64,000 nt of DNA from Streptomyces flavochromogenes (GCF_000717595.1 NZ_JNZO01000026.1:1-64000); one strand, 5' to 3'; shown: positions 34,743 through 45,172, numbered from the stretch's first letter. Made by a program: numbers and translations. The notes: generated by a model not told the origin, from the sequence alone.

Positions 34743-34783
34743 CCGAAACGGCTTCCTCCCGCCGGGGATGACACCACCACGTA

Positions 34784-34823
34784 CGAAAGGGCGGCACCGC
34801 GTTCTCGCGGTGCCGCCCTTTCG
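34784..34823. terminator. Bidirectional terminator
   Basis: CGAAAGGGCGGCACCGCG (34784-34801), loop TTCT, CGCGGTGCCGCCCTTTCG (34806-34823): 18-bp perfect stem between two convergent genes. Confidence 0.92.
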
Positions 34824-34863
34824 TGTCGGTCGCCGTGACCGGATCTCCGTACGTACGGAGTAC

Positions 34864-36474
34864 TCAGCCCAGCAGTCCGCCGATCGGGTTCCTCGTGCCG
34901 CCCGAGGTCGAGCTGCTCTCCGACGGCGTGCCCGTCGAGCCGCCGCCGGAGCCGCCGCCCGAGCCGCCGCCCGACGTGCTGCCGCCCGTGCTGCTCGGGG
35001 TGTCGCTGGTGGACGGCGGGGGCTCCGGGTTGGACCGCGTGGGCGTACGGCTGCTGCTGCCGCCGGTGCCCGTGCCCTGCGTGGCCGTCGGGCGCTGCTG
35101 CTGCGTCCGGGTGGCCTCGCGGGTGGTCTCGGTGGGCCGGGTCGCCTCCTTCGTCTCCTCACGCTCGGCCGGGGCCTCGCTGGTCGCGGCGGGCGTGGGC
35201 ACGGTGGACGCGGCCTTGGAAGGGGCGCGGCGCTTCGGCTCGGTGGGGAGCGGCCGGCCCGGGAGGTGGTTGATCGGGTCGTCGTTGGGGCCCGGGACGG
35301 TGACCATCTCGGTGGAGCGGACGGCGCCGCCGAGGACGGAGCCGATGAGGAGGGTGAGGCCGACGACGACCGCGGCGACGAGGGTGCTGCGGCGCGTGAC
35401 GCGGCGGCGCAGGTCCCACAGGTCGGCGCGCGGGCCGAGGGTGCGCCAGGCCTCTCCGGCGAGGCGGCCGTCGATCGAGTAGACGGGGGCGCCGGCGATG
35501 ATCAGCGGGGACCAGGCGGCCAGGAAGATGATGTCGGCGGAGTCGTAGACCGGGACGGTCTTCCAACTGACCGTGAGAAGCAGCGCGGCGGAGAGCAGGG
35601 CTCCGACGACGGCGGCGACGCGCTGCCAGAGGCCGAGGACGGTGAGGACGCCGACGACGACCTGGAGGAAGGCGACGGTGAGGCCGGCGCCGACCGGGTG
35701 CTGGAGGGCGAAGTCGCGGAGGGGTTCGGCGAGGGGCCACGGGTGCAGGGAGTTGAGCCACTTCACCATGGAGCCGCGTTCGCCGCCGTCGAAGTAGACG
35801 GGGTCGCAGAGCTTGCCCATGCCCGCGTAGATGGAGATGAAGCCGAGGAAGACGCGGAGCGGCAGGAGGACGACGCCGAGGTTCATCCGGCGGCCGGGGT
35901 AGTAGGCGTGCCGGACGGTGTCCTGCCCGTGGCGCTGGGCGGGCCGGGCACCCGCCGTCTCGTCCTCGTACGCCGCCGAGCCGGGTCCTTCGGTCTCGGG
36001 GCGGAGCTCGTACAGGTCGTCGTACGCGCCCTCGGCGCGGCGCATCGGCGGCAGCAGGGGGCCGGAGTCGGCGGTCACCACGGGGGTGGGCATGGTGTCG
36101 TCGACGCGCGGGATGGCCTGGGTGGAGCCCCCGTCCAGTCCGGCGTGGCCGCCGCGACGGCCGTGGCCGACCGCCGGCTCGAGCGTGGAGACGGAGGACT
36201 CCCGTACGGCCTGGAGGAGGCCGGTCGCGCCCGGCGAGGACTTTCCGGTCCATACGACGGGACGACGGCGCGGTCCGCCCGCTCCTGCCCCGGCCCCGGA
36301 CAGGGCTGCGGTGCGGGCGCCGGCGCCGATCTTCGGCTGCGGGGCCGGCGCGAGCCGCACACGGAAGCTGGCGTGGTTCACGATCACCTGGGCGGGATCG
36401 GAATCCACCTTGACCATGCTCAACGCGGGCTGATCGTCGAACCCCGGCCGGGGCGTTCTGGTGTCCACACTCAT
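34864..36474 (-). CDS. DoxX-family membrane protein with low-complexity tails
   Basis: 536 aa. A disordered N-terminus of ~200 residues precedes the DoxX module: LGVVLLPLRVFLGFISIYAG (TM1), AFLQVVVGVLTVLGLWQRVA, VVGALLSAALLLTVSW, DIIFLAAWSPLIIAGAPVYS. A fifth segment (LVAAVVVGLTLLIGSVLGGA) leads to a Thr/Ser/Pro-rich tail with GGGSGGGSGGG repeats, likely outside the membrane. DoxX proteins are linked to thiol/redox stress at the membrane; the role here is unproven. Confidence 0.8.
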   Translation of the reverse strand: MSVDTRTPRPGFDDQPALSMVKVDSDPAQVIVNHASFRVRLAPAPQPKIGAGARTAALSGAGAGAGGPRRRPVVWTGKSSPGATGLLQAVRESSVSTLEPAVGHGRRGGHAGLDGGSTQAIPRVDDTMPTPVVTADSGPLLPPMRRAEGAYDDLYELRPETEGPGSAAYEDETAGARPAQRHGQDTVRHAYYPGRRMNLGVVLLPLRVFLGFISIYAGMGKLCDPVYFDGGERGSMVKWLNSLHPWPLAEPLRDFALQHPVGAGLTVAFLQVVVGVLTVLGLWQRVAAVVGALLSAALLLTVSWKTVPVYDSADIIFLAAWSPLIIAGAPVYSIDGRLAGEAWRTLGPRADLWDLRRRVTRRSTLVAAVVVGLTLLIGSVLGGAVRSTEMVTVPGPNDDPINHLPGRPLPTEPKRRAPSKAASTVPTPAATSEAPAEREETKEATRPTETTREATRTQQQRPTATQGTGTGGSSSRTPTRSNPEPPPSTSDTPSSTGGSTSGGGSGGGSGGGSTGTPSESSSTSGGTRNPIGGLLG

Positions 36475-36634
36475 CTAACCGAGTGATCTGGGTTTAGGAC
36501 ACTGCCTTGACGGCTCGCAAATGTCCGAGACCCGTCAAGATCAACGGCGCCGGGGAACCGGCATTCGCTCATTGATCGTCAATCTTCCTTAGAATCACAT
36601 TAGTTGACCCGGACCACGCACAGGGAGCGCCGAC

Positions 36635-38284
36635 ATGACCGATCCCGTCCCGCAGCCGGGAACCGAGCGGAGCCCGGACGCCGCACGGAACAGAGTGCCC
36701 GAGCCCCGCTCTTCCCGGCATTCCGCGGCCTCCGCACCCTCCGCGGCGAGGACACCGGACACCCCGGCGCAGGAGGGCCCGACTCCGGCCGCTCCCGTAC
36801 GGGAGTCCCACCAGCTCGTCTTCGGCGATCTGCACGACTATCCCGTGATGGCACAGGCCCTGGACAACCAGTGGCTGCCCGCCGGACTCGCGGGCAGCCG
36901 CCAGCACGCCTCCGCGCCCGCCAGGCCGCCCGTGGAAGCGGTCGAGGCCGCCTCCGCCGAGCTGCGCCGCTCGCTCGTGAACAGCGGCACCCTGGTGGTC
37001 AACCGCGCGTTTCTCCTCAACAACGAGGCGCTGTACGCCAACTACCTGCCGTCCGCCGACCCCGTGGAGCGGGACGCGTTCATCCGGCTCCTGAACGACC
37101 GGGTGCTGGTTCCGTACCTGTACACGGAGCGGGAGCCCGCCGCGGACTTCACCTGGGCCCACGACCGGGCCGTCGGACACGCCTGGCGCCGGCTCGTGAC
37201 CGAGGAGGCCGAACCCGCGCTGGTCCGCTTCGACTGGGACGACGACGCCAACCGCGACAAGGCGGGTCAGGTCGGCAACTTCTTCTCCACGAACGTCTCC
37301 GCCCTCCGGCGACTGCGGGCCCCCCAGCTCGCCCAGGACCTCGGCATCCCGGAAGAGCTGGCCCGGTCGATGCGCGAGGGCGTCCTCAAGGACATCTACT
37401 TCTGGGCCGGCGAGCAGGACAACGACCGGGACATCACCCGTAACGCGCTCTACCAGCGGTTCATCACCCGGCCCGGCACCGATCCGTACGAGAACCTGCT
37501 GCGCGACGGCGATCACGTCGTCCCCACCAAGCAACTCGTCGACCTGCTCTACAGCCTGGGCGTGCCCCGGGCCGGCGGGCTGATCCCGGTCACCCCGCCG
37601 GACTCCCCGCCCCGCTCGACGCTCCAGGAGCTGCGCAGCGACCTGCGGCCCCGCGACGACGACCCCGAGGCGATCGGCCGACTGCTGCGCGATCTGTTCG
37701 CGGACGCGTTGCACCGGGCGGTGGACGGGCCGAACTCCTACGCAGGCCTCTCGCTGGCCGACATCAACCGGCTGCGGCGGGAGGAGGAGTGGCGCGCGTA
37801 CGTGGACTCCCTGGACGCCTTCGTCCGCGGCGGCTTCCAGGACGGGCGGATCCCCAGTCCGGAGGAGTTCTCGGCGGGCACCTCGGAGGTCGCACGACGG
37901 CACGCCCGGATGCTGCGGACCGCGCGCGCGACGAGCGGCAGCGGCAGCGGGTTCGCCCGGGACATCGTCTCGGTCCTGGTCATCGAGGCGGGCGGGGTCG
38001 CCCTCCAGGTGACGAGCGGCGAGGAGGTGTCGCTGCTCGCCGGGTCGATCCAGCTGCTGACCGCGGCCGCGGGGGCACTGACGCTCCGGCTGGAGTTCCG
38101 CGACCGGGGCACGAAGGGCCGGCGCGGAGGCCTCGGGCACTCGCTGACATTGCCGACGCTCCGGCTGGGCAGTCTGAAGCGTGACTGGGAGGCGCTCCTG
38201 GGGGCGTACGGAGGGAGGGTCGTCGAGACGGGACAGCTGCCCGGCACACCCCGCCAGGCCGACCAGCAGTGCCAGCCCGACTGA
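36635..38284 (+). CDS. Uncharacterised 549-aa protein
   Basis: ATG with GGGAGC upstream. Disordered Ser/Pro/Arg-rich N-terminus (1-60), then a soluble, mostly helical domain (HQLVFGDLHDYPVMAQALDN; YANYLPSADPVERDAFIRLL; LLRDGDHVVPTKQLVDLLYS). A C-terminal hydrophobic-beta section (IVSVLVIEAGGVALQVTSGE) may pack rather than cross the membrane. I recognise no family. It lies 76 bp before a Nudix gene in the same direction; both sit between DoxX and rlmB, which in related genomes I believe are closer together, so the pair may be an insertion. Confidence 0.65.
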   Translation: MTDPVPQPGTERSPDAARNRVPEPRSSRHSAASAPSAARTPDTPAQEGPTPAAPVRESHQLVFGDLHDYPVMAQALDNQWLPAGLAGSRQHASAPARPPVEAVEAASAELRRSLVNSGTLVVNRAFLLNNEALYANYLPSADPVERDAFIRLLNDRVLVPYLYTEREPAADFTWAHDRAVGHAWRRLVTEEAEPALVRFDWDDDANRDKAGQVGNFFSTNVSALRRLRAPQLAQDLGIPEELARSMREGVLKDIYFWAGEQDNDRDITRNALYQRFITRPGTDPYENLLRDGDHVVPTKQLVDLLYSLGVPRAGGLIPVTPPDSPPRSTLQELRSDLRPRDDDPEAIGRLLRDLFADALHRAVDGPNSYAGLSLADINRLRREEEWRAYVDSLDAFVRGGFQDGRIPSPEEFSAGTSEVARRHARMLRTARATSGSGSGFARDIVSVLVIEAGGVALQVTSGEEVSLLAGSIQLLTAAAGALTLRLEFRDRGTKGRRGGLGHSLTLPTLRLGSLKRDWEALLGAYGGRVVETGQLPGTPRQADQQCQPD

Positions 38285-38360
38285 TCCGGGCGCCGGAGCC
38301 GCCCCCGGACCCCGCGCCGAGAACGAGCCGGCCCGGGGCCGGGAAAGGCAGTGTCCGCCC

Positions 38361-38993
38361 ATGAGCATGGAGCCCGCGCGCCGCTACGAGCAGCTGCGCG
38401 CCGAGCGGCCGGAGCTGTTCCGCAACGAGCCGGGCGGCATCGAGATCCTCACCGACCCGGCCGCGGTGGCGGCCGCCGGCGGAGTCCTCTACCAGGATCC
38501 GTACGTCCTGCTCGTACGGGACCCGGTGCGCTTTCCGGACGGCCGGGAGGGCACGTACATCCGCTCCCTGAGCGCGACGGCCGAGCCCGGCTGTGTCGTG
38601 CTGCCGCTTCTCGGCGACCGGGTCGTGCTCATCGAGCACTACCGGCACGCCACCAGGTCCTGGCAGTGGGAGCTGCCCCGTGGTTTCGGCACCCGGGGCA
38701 TGACCGGCGCGGCGAACGCGGCGAAGGAGCTCGACGAGGAGATCGGGGCGCGGGTGGAGGAGCTGATTCCGCTGGGAGAACTGCATCCGGACAGCGGGAT
38801 GACGGGCGACCGCGTCCTGCTCTTCGCGGCCCGGATCGAAGCCGTCGGCCGACTGGCGGAGTCGGAGGCGATCCGGAGTTCACTGACGATCCCCTTCGCG
38901 GAGGCGGAGGGGATGATCGCCGACGGCCGCATCACGGACGGCTTCACGATCGCCGCGATGACCCGCGCCCGCCTGGCGGGCCTGACGGCCTGA
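38361..38993 (+). CDS. Nudix hydrolase with degenerate Nudix box
   Basis: 210 aa; ATG 38361. Nudix fold with VVLIEHYRHATRSWQWELPR preceding the box GFGTRGMTGAANAAKELDEEIGA (read in two parts: GFGTRGM and AAKELDEEIGA). Compared with Gx5Ex7REUXEEXGU, the first Glu is Met and the Arg is Lys, while the metal-binding Glu pair in DEEIG remains. It resembles the ADP-ribose/NDP-sugar pyrophosphatase branch. Probably co-transcribed with the 549-aa gene. Confidence 0.75.
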   Translation: MSMEPARRYEQLRAERPELFRNEPGGIEILTDPAAVAAAGGVLYQDPYVLLVRDPVRFPDGREGTYIRSLSATAEPGCVVLPLLGDRVVLIEHYRHATRSWQWELPRGFGTRGMTGAANAAKELDEEIGARVEELIPLGELHPDSGMTGDRVLLFAARIEAVGRLAESEAIRSSLTIPFAEAEGMIADGRITDGFTIAAMTRARLAGLTA

Positions 38994-39065
38994 GGCGGGC
39001 GCGGGTACTGATGCGACGGGGGTGCGGCGGGAGCCGTACGGCCCGACGGGCTGCGGAGCCCGGTG

Positions 39066-40025
39066 TCAGCGGGCCATCCGGCGGCGGGCCGCCTCGTAGA
39101 GCACGACACCGGCCGCGACACCGGCGTTCAGCGACTCGGCGCCGCCCGGCATCGGGATGCGGACGAGGAAGTCGCAGGTCTCGCCGACGAGGCGGGACAG
39201 GCCCTTGCCCTCGGAACCGACGACGATGACGACCGGACCGCCCAGCTCCTCCAGCTCGTGGACCTCGCGGTCGCCGTCGGCGGCGAGGCCGACGACCGTG
39301 ACACCGGCCTTCTGGTACTGCTCCAGGCAGCGCGTCAGGTTGGTGGCGCGGGCGACCGGGGTGCGGGCGGCGGTGCCGGCCGAGGTCTTCCACGCACCGG
39401 CGGTCATGCCGGCGGCGCGACGCTCGGGGACGACGACACCGTGGCCGCCGAAGGCGGAGACGGAGCGGACGACGGCACCGAGGTTGCGCGGGTCGGTGAC
39501 GCCGTCGAGGGCGACGATCAGCGGGTCGTCGTGGTCGTCGAACGCGGCCGTGACGAGGTCCTCGGGGTGCGCGTACTCGTACGGCGGGACCTGGAGGACG
39601 AGACCCTGGTGGTTCAGGCCGTTCGTCATCCGGTCGAGCTCGGGGCGCGGCGCCTCCATGATGTTGATGTTGCCGCGGCCGGTGGCGAGGTTCAGGGCCT
39701 CGCGCACGCGCTCGTCGTTGTCGATGAACTGCTGCACGTACAGCGTCGAGGCGGGCACGCCGTCGCGCAGGGCCTCGAAGACCGGGTTGCGGCCGACGAC
39801 CATCTCGGACTGGCCCTTGCCGCCGCGGCGGACGACGGGCTTGCGCTTGGCCACGTTGCGGGCCATCGCGTTGGAGACGCGGAATGCCTTGTGGCCCTTG
39901 CGGTTCTCGGCCTTGGGTGTCGGGCCCTTGCCTTCGAGGCCCTTGCGCCGCTGGCCACCGCTGCCGATCGTCGCACCCTTCTTGTTGGACGTGCGACGGT
40001 TCCTGCGCTGGCTGTTCCCGGCCAT
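39066..40025 (-). CDS. rlmB: 23S rRNA (guanosine-2'-O-)-methyltransferase RlmB
   Basis: 319 aa, ATG 40025. A basic, lysine-rich N-terminal extension of ~75 residues is followed by the SpoU substrate-binding domain ([20 protein letters not shown]). The SPOUT domain has [36 protein letters not shown] and [20 protein letters not shown], the three SpoU motifs. It methylates G2251 of 23S rRNA. Downstream of cysS in the same direction. Confidence 0.92.
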   Translation of the reverse strand: MAGNSQRRNRRTSNKKGATIGSGGQRRKGLEGKGPTPKAENRKGHKAFRVSNAMARNVAKRKPVVRRGGKGQSEMVVGRNPVFEALRDGVPASTLYVQQFIDNDERVREALNLATGRGNINIMEAPRPELDRMTNGLNHQGLVLQVPPYEYAHPEDLVTAAFDDHDDPLIVALDGVTDPRNLGAVVRSVSAFGGHGVVVPERRAAGMTAGAWKTSAGTAARTPVARATNLTRCLEQYQKAGVTVVGLAADGDREVHELEELGGPVVIVVGSEGKGLSRLVGETCDFLVRIPMPGGAESLNAGVAAGVVLYEAARRRMAR

Positions 40026-40101
40026 GACTACCTGTTTCCTCTGCTGACGTACAAAGTCTGTAACTGAAGTGTGCCGCCCGGAGGCCCGAGCGGCACGTCT
40101 T

Positions 40102-41502
40102 CTAACGGTTGCCCAGCGTCCAGCGGGGGCCGTCGGGGCTGTCCTCGATGGCGAGGCCGGACTGGTTGAGCTGGTCGCGGATCGCGTCCGCGGTCGCCCA
40201 GTCCTTGCGCTCGCGCGCCGACTCGCGCTGCTGGAGCACGAGCCGTACGAGGGTGTCGACGGCGCCGTGGAGCTCGTCGCCGCCACCGCTCTCCTCGGCC
40301 CAGTGCGGGTCGAGCGGGTCCAGGCCGAGGACGCCGAGCATGGCCCGGACCTCGGCGAGGCGGGCGATGGCCTCGTCCTTGTCGTCCGCGGCGAGGGCGC
40401 TGTTGCCCTGCCGGACGGTGGTGTGGATGATCGCGAGCGCGTGCGGCACGCCCAGGTCGTCGTCCATGGCCTCGGCGAAGGCCGGCGGCACCTCGGCGGC
40501 GGGGGAGACGTCCTTGCCGGCCTTCTCGGTGGCGCGCTGGACGAAGCCCTCGATCCGGGCGAACGCCGACTCGGCCTCGCGCAGGGACTCCTCGCTGTAC
40601 TCGATCATCGAGCGGTAGTGCGGGGTGCCCAGGTAGTAGCGGAGGACGATGGGGCGCCAGTTCTTCACCATCTCGGACACCAGCACGCTGTTGCCGAGCG
40701 ACTTCGACATCTTCTCGCCGGCCATGGTGACCCAGGCGTTGTGCACCCAGTACGAGGCGAAGTCGTCGCCGAAGGCCTTGGCCTGGGCGATCTCGTTCTC
40801 GTGGTGCGGGAAGATCAGGTCGAGGCCGCCGCCGTGGATGTCGAAGGCGGAGCCCAGGTACTTGTGGGCCATGGCCGAGCACTCCAGGTGCCAGCCGGGG
40901 CGGCCGCGGCCCCACGGGGTCTCCCAGTCGGGCTCGCCCGGCTTGGTCGCCTTCCACATCGCGAAGTCGCGCGGGTCGCGCTTGCCGGAGACGCCCTCGT
41001 CGGGCTGGCGGAGGTCGTCGATGTCCTGGTTGGACAGCTCCAGGTACCCCGGGAAGGAGCGCACGTCGAAGTAGACGCTGCCGTCGGCCTCGTACGCGTG
41101 GCCGCGCTCGATGAGGCCGCGCATCATCTCGATCATCTCGGGGACGTGCCCGGTGGCGCGGGGCTCGTACGTCGGCGGAAGGCAACCGAGCGCGTCGTAG
41201 CCCGCGTTGAACGCGCGCTCGTTCTCGTAGCCGATGGACCACCAGGGGCGGCCCTGCTCGGCACCCTTCCTGATGATCTTGTCGTCGATGTCGGTGACGT
41301 TGCGGATGAACGTGACGTCGTAGCCGCGGTACGCGAACCAGCGGCGCATGATGTCGAAGTTCAGCCCCGAACGGATGTGGCCGATGTGCGGGGCCGCCTG
41401 GACGGTGGCACCACAGAGGTAGATCGAGACCTGGCCCGGCGTGAGCGGGGTGAAGTCACGGATCTGCCGGGCGCTGGTGTCGTACAGGCGAATAGTCACC
41501 AC
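40102..41502 (-). CDS. cysS: Cysteinyl-tRNA synthetase
   Basis: 466 aa. Class I HIGH motif in [10 protein letters not shown] and KMSKS in [12 protein letters not shown], zinc ligands Cys in YLCGATV and Cys-x-Met in [10 protein letters not shown], and [15 protein letters not shown]. Start is GTG at 41502, with a second GTG directly following. Distinct from mycothiol ligase MshC, which is shorter and lacks this C-terminal anticodon domain. Lies in the conserved carD-ispD-ispF-cysS-rlmB order. Confidence 0.95.
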   Translation of the reverse strand: MVTIRLYDTSARQIRDFTPLTPGQVSIYLCGATVQAAPHIGHIRSGLNFDIMRRWFAYRGYDVTFIRNVTDIDDKIIRKGAEQGRPWWSIGYENERAFNAGYDALGCLPPTYEPRATGHVPEMIEMMRGLIERGHAYEADGSVYFDVRSFPGYLELSNQDIDDLRQPDEGVSGKRDPRDFAMWKATKPGEPDWETPWGRGRPGWHLECSAMAHKYLGSAFDIHGGGLDLIFPHHENEIAQAKAFGDDFASYWVHNAWVTMAGEKMSKSLGNSVLVSEMVKNWRPIVLRYYLGTPHYRSMIEYSEESLREAESAFARIEGFVQRATEKAGKDVSPAAEVPPAFAEAMDDDLGVPHALAIIHTTVRQGNSALAADDKDEAIARLAEVRAMLGVLGLDPLDPHWAEESGGGDELHGAVDTLVRLVLQQRESARERKDWATADAIRDQLNQSGLAIEDSPDGPRWTLGNR

Positions 41503-41623
41503 TCCAGGGTAGTGGGCGTGTGGTAGTGCCCCGATACCTGTTCGCCGTCTCCGATGACGTTTTTCACCGGTACCGGTGGATGCCGGTACCGGTGAACGTG
41601 ACGACCGACGCTCCGGAACGCGG

Positions 41624-42133
41624 TTACGGGCGGGCCACCGGATACACGAGAGCCGTCGCCAGCGCCGCGAGGCCCTCCGCGCGGCCCGTCAGACCGAGGC
41701 CGTCCGTCGTGGTGCCGGAGACGGAGACCGGTGCGCCGGCCGCCTCGCTCAGCGCCTTCTGTGCCTCGTCGCGCCGCTTGCCGACCTTGGGGCGGACCCC
41801 GATGACCTGGACGGCGATGTTGCCGATCTCGTACCCCTCGGCGCGGACGATCCGGGCGGCCTCCGCGAGCAGGGTGACGCCGGAGGCGCCGGAGTACTCG
41901 GGCCGGGAGGTGCCGAAGTGGGCGCCGAGGTCGCCGATTCCGGCGGCGGAGAAGAGCGCGTCGCAGGCGGCGTGAGCGGCCACATCGCCGTCGGAGTGCC
42001 CGGCGAGGCCGTGACCGTCGTTCTCGTCGGCGTCCCAGAGGAGGCCCGCGCACCAGAGTTCACGGCCCTTCTCGAAGGCGTGGACGTCGGTGCCGATGCC
42101 GGTGCGGGGCAGCACGGGGAGATCAGAAGCCAT
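41624..42133 (-). CDS. ispF: 2-C-methyl-D-erythritol 2,4-cyclodiphosphate synthase
   Basis: 169 aa. Zinc-binding [20 protein letters not shown] (Asp-x-His), [18 protein letters not shown], and [18 protein letters not shown]. Overlaps the end of ispD by 11 bp, so the two methylerythritol-phosphate steps are co-translated. It converts CDP-ME 2-phosphate to ME-cPP in isoprenoid synthesis. Confidence 0.95.
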   Translation of the reverse strand: MASDLPVLPRTGIGTDVHAFEKGRELWCAGLLWDADENDGHGLAGHSDGDVAAHAACDALFSAAGIGDLGAHFGTSRPEYSGASGVTLLAEAARIVRAEGYEIGNIAVQVIGVRPKVGKRRDEAQKALSEAAGAPVSVSGTTTDGLGLTGRAEGLAALATALVYPVARP

Positions 42134-42872
42134 CGTTGGCCCTCCTGCGGGCGAGTACGGCCTCGGCGAGGACGAGGTCGAGGGGGCGGGTCACCTTGAA
42201 GGCCTCCTCGTGGCCGGGCACGACGACGACGGGCGCGCCGAGCCGCTCGACCATACCGGCGTCGTCGGTGGCGCCCTCACCGGTGAGGGCGATGGTGGCG
42301 TGGGCGTCGACCAGGGTGTCGTGGTCGAAGCCCTGGGGGGTCTGGACGGCACGGAGGCGGGCCCGGACCGGGGTGGCGACGACCTGCTCGGGGTCGCCCG
42401 GCTTCTCGGCCGGCTCGACCTCCTTGACGGTGTCGGCGACGGGCATCGCGGGGACGACGGCGACCGCCCCGTCCCGGACGGCCCCGATGACCGCGTCCAC
42501 GGTGTCGACGGGGACGAGCGGGCGGGCCGCGTCGTGGACGAGGACGGTGCCGATGCCCTCGGGGAGCGCGTCGAGCCCGAGGCGTACGGACTCCTGGCGG
42601 GTGTCACCGCCGGGTACGACGAGGTAGTCGGTGCGCTCGGGGAGGGCGTGGGCGTCGAGGAGGTTCTTGACCTCCGCGACGCCGTCGGAGGGGGCGACCA
42701 CGACGACGAGCGAGACCGCGCGGGAGGCGGCCATCGCGCGGACGGCGTGGATGAGCATGGGGGTGCCGTTCAGCGTGCGCAGCGCCTTGGGGGCGCCCGG
42801 CCCGAGGCGTACGCCCCGTCCGGCCGCCGGGATCACCACAGCGGTACGAGGAGGACGCACTTCGTCTGACAT
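42123..42872 (-). CDS. ispD: 2-C-methyl-D-erythritol 4-phosphate cytidylyltransferase
   Basis: 249 aa from ATG 42872, chosen because GGAG stands eight bases before it; a GTG nine bases further up is possible. Motifs [50 protein letters not shown] and [14 protein letters not shown]. It transfers CMP to MEP. Confidence 0.95.
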   Translation of the reverse strand: MSDEVRPPRTAVVIPAAGRGVRLGPGAPKALRTLNGTPMLIHAVRAMAASRAVSLVVVVAPSDGVAEVKNLLDAHALPERTDYLVVPGGDTRQESVRLGLDALPEGIGTVLVHDAARPLVPVDTVDAVIGAVRDGAVAVVPAMPVADTVKEVEPAEKPGDPEQVVATPVRARLRAVQTPQGFDHDTLVDAHATIALTGEGATDDAGMVERLGAPVVVVPGHEEAFKVTRPLDLVLAEAVLARRRANDGF

Positions 42873-43225
42873 CGGTTGCACTCCGGCAGGTTTGTTTCCG
42901 CGGCCGACATGGGTATGGCCTCACCGTGCCGGACGCTCCGCCTTGACCGGGCCCTTTCCGTGACGACGGTCGAGGCGTTGACGCCCGTGCACAGGGGTTC
43001 GGACGTAACAGGGGGAACGAGAGCATACGTACATGAACACGCGTACGCGAAAGTGCGTACAGGAACATGCGTGCTGTCGCGGTCGTGCGGCTGTCTGGGT
43101 GTGACATGCGGCACTCGTGAAATGCCGCAGTGCCCGGCGGCTGCACTGTGTGGATCACAGCACGCCAGCGGGCACCGCGGCATCGCTTTCACTTGGTAGC
43201 GCGCTCGGATGTCTTCAGAGCACGC
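42873..43225. promoter_or_regulatory. ispD upstream region with a 16-bp direct repeat
   Basis: 353-bp gap between the carD stop and ispD; no gene seen. ATACGTACATGAACAC (43025-43040) and GTGCGTACAGGAACAT (43053-43068) agree at 12 of 16 positions with 28-bp period and flank the palindrome CGCGTACGCG. This could be a regulator site or promoter module for ispDF-cysS-rlmB. Confidence 0.3.
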
Positions 43226-43708
43226 TCAGGACGCGAGGACCTCGTCGAGGAGAGCCTCGGCCTTGTCCTCGTTCGTGTTCTCCGCGAGGGCCAGCTCGCT
43301 GACCAGGATCTGCCGAGCCTTGGCGAGCATGCGCTTCTCACCGGCGGAGAGACCGCGCTCGCGCTCACGCCGCCACAGGTCGCGGACTACTTCGGCGACC
43401 TTGATGACATCGCCGGAGGCGAGCTTCTCGAGATTTGCCTTGTAGCGACGGGACCAGTTCGTCGGCTCTTCGGCGTACGGTGCGCGCAGCACCTCGAAGA
43501 CCCGGTCCAGCCCGTCCTGACCGACTACGTCGCGAACACCGACGAACTCCGCATTGTCCGCCGGCACACGAACCGTCAGGTCGCCCTGCGCGACCTTGAG
43601 CACCAAGTAGGTCTTGTCCACGCCTTTGATCTGGCGAGTTTCGATGGCCTCGATCAGCGCGGCCCCGTGATGGGGATAGACCACGGTGTCGCCAACCTTG
43701 AACGTCAT
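43226..43708 (-). CDS. carD: CarD-family RNA polymerase-binding transcription factor
   Basis: 160 aa. N-terminal RNAP-interaction domain [20 protein letters not shown]; basic DNA-binding C-domain with [20 protein letters not shown] (the conserved Trp) and [20 protein letters not shown]. CarD stabilises open complexes at rRNA and other promoters. Confidence 0.95.
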   Translation of the reverse strand: MTFKVGDTVVYPHHGAALIEAIETRQIKGVDKTYLVLKVAQGDLTVRVPADNAEFVGVRDVVGQDGLDRVFEVLRAPYAEEPTNWSRRYKANLEKLASGDVIKVAEVVRDLWRRERERGLSAGEKRMLAKARQILVSELALAENTNEDKAEALLDEVLAS

Positions 43709-44359
43709 GTGACAGGTACCCCTTCCGTGGCTATCCAGGGTAACACGGATACGGCTTCTTCTGAATGGCGTTTTCGCAGGTCAGGGCATATCTCGGGGCT
43801 TGACAACAGCAACACGAACGTGCTGCGGAGGGCTTCCGGAAGGCGGTATTCGCAGGTCGGAGCGGCTGCGTGGACGGAGAGAAACGCGCACGTTACACCT
43901 ACCCGAAGCCTCTCCAAGGAGGGTCGATGCCCCGTTTTGTCGGGTTCGGCGTGGCCTCCCCAACGTACTCCGTTCGAGGATCGTCCACCCGTACGGATGC
44001 ATCCCGGGGTGATTCCGTAATTGATCAGCGGACGCCCGTCCCGGCTTTTCCGGAGGTACGGCTCCGGGGAATGCGGGGCGGCCCTCGAATTGATCAAGGC
44101 AGTTATGTGAACAACAGGTCAATGGGTCGTGATCCGGCCACGACGGCCGGTGCACAGCGAGAGAGAGGGCGTATGCCGGACCGCCACGGGATCGCCACCG
44201 GGGTCGGCCCCGCGGCCGCCCCCGGAGACCCCGTGGCCGGTAAGGGGCGGGTCGGGTGCGGGACGGAGAGTGCGGCTCGGTAACCTGAGCGCGCTGACAC
44301 ACCCTTAGTTGGCCGTTAGTTCCGAAGCCTGTCCGTACGTCCTAGGAGATGCCGCCGCC
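43709..44359. other. 651-bp intergenic region between carD and a divergent lipoprotein gene
   Basis: No convincing gene. It is less G+C-rich than the surroundings, with stretches such as TTATGTGAACAACAGGTCAA near 44102, and should carry the promoters of carD and the lipoprotein gene. TTGACAACAG at 43799 is a possible -35. Confidence 0.45.
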
Positions 44360-44986
44360 GTGAGCCGCAGCCTTCGACGCGGCGCCCTCGCCGCCACCGC
44401 CATCGTTTTCTCCATCGCCGCGCTGTCCGCCTGTGGGGCGGGCAACAACGCGCAGACGCTCGAAATCAAGCCGGACAACGCCGCGGTCACCGTGGACGAC
44501 GTCAAGATCCAGAACGCCCTGGTGATCACCCAGCCCCTGGACGTGGCCAAGGGCCCGGCCGTCGTCTCCGCCACCGTCTTCAACAACGGTCAGCTGCCCC
44601 AGACGATCCAGTCCATCACCCTCCCGGGCACCAGCACCGCCGTGGCGCTGAAGTCGGCCACGGGCGCCGGCCCGATCGTCGTCCCGGCCCACGGGTCCGT
44701 CGTCATCGGCGGCGAGGGCAACGCCTCCGCCGTGATCGAGAACGGCAGCGAGGCCACCCGCGACGGTGACGCGCAGCAGGTCGTCTTCAAGCTCAGCCGC
44801 ACCGGCGACGTGGGCCTGAGCGCCTTCGTGGTCCCGGCGACCAGCTACTTCAAGGGCTTCGGCCCGGCCATCCTCCCGGCGCCCCCGGGCACCGAGCCGA
44901 CCGCCTCGGCGTCTCCCTCGGGCGAGGCCGAGGGCGAGCACGGCGGCGAGCCGTCGGGCGAGGCGAGCCACGCGGCCGGCCACTGA
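44360..44986 (+). CDS. Secreted lipoprotein (DUF461/PCuAC-like)
   Basis: 208 aa; GTG 44360 behind AGGAG. Lipoprotein signal ending LSACGAGNN with the lipobox Cys near residue 25. The domain (VDDVKIQNALVITQPLDVAK, VVSATVFNNGQLPQTIQSIT) resembles DUF461/PCuAC immunoglobulin-like folds. Methionine/histidine copper ligands of true PCuAC are not obvious, so copper binding is not claimed. The His/Glu/Gly-rich tail (EGEHGGEPSGEASHAAGH) could hold metal. Ends at a 23-bp terminator stem. Confidence 0.75.
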   Translation: MSRSLRRGALAATAIVFSIAALSACGAGNNAQTLEIKPDNAAVTVDDVKIQNALVITQPLDVAKGPAVVSATVFNNGQLPQTIQSITLPGTSTAVALKSATGAGPIVVPAHGSVVIGGEGNASAVIENGSEATRDGDAQQVVFKLSRTGDVGLSAFVVPATSYFKGFGPAILPAPPGTEPTASASPSGEAEGEHGGEPSGEASHAAGH

Positions 44987-44993
44987 CCGCAGG

Positions 44994-45042
44994 TACGCCG
45001 GAAGGGCGCCCTCCCCAGCGGGGAGGGCGCCCTTCCGGCGTA
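44994..45042. terminator. Very strong bidirectional terminator
   Basis: A 23-bp perfect stem from TACGCCGGAAGG (44994) to CCTTCCGGCGTA (45042) around the three-base loop AGC (45017-45019). Confidence 0.93.
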
Positions 45043-45060
45043 TCCGATCCACTGCCGCCC

Positions 45061-45172
45061 CTGCGCCGGACTCCGTCCGGCCCCCTGGGACGCGCCTCGG
45101 TCTACGGCTCGAACTTGTAGCCCAGGCCACGAACCGTGACCAGGTAGCGCGGGGCACCCGGATACGGCTCGA
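45061..45172 (-). repeat. Duplicated 3' tail of phoP
   Basis: The 112 bases 45061-45172 repeat 45234-45345 with two mismatches (offset 173 bp). The right copy is the true phoP end; the left copy encodes the same last residues (YLVTVRGLGYKFEP and stop) without the rest of the gene. About 61 bp of unrelated sequence separate them. Confidence 0.95.

Noticed and set aside
44102..44300. Small ORF in the carD-lipoprotein gap
   Set aside because: Open frames exist on both strands but lack ribosome sites and protein-like composition.
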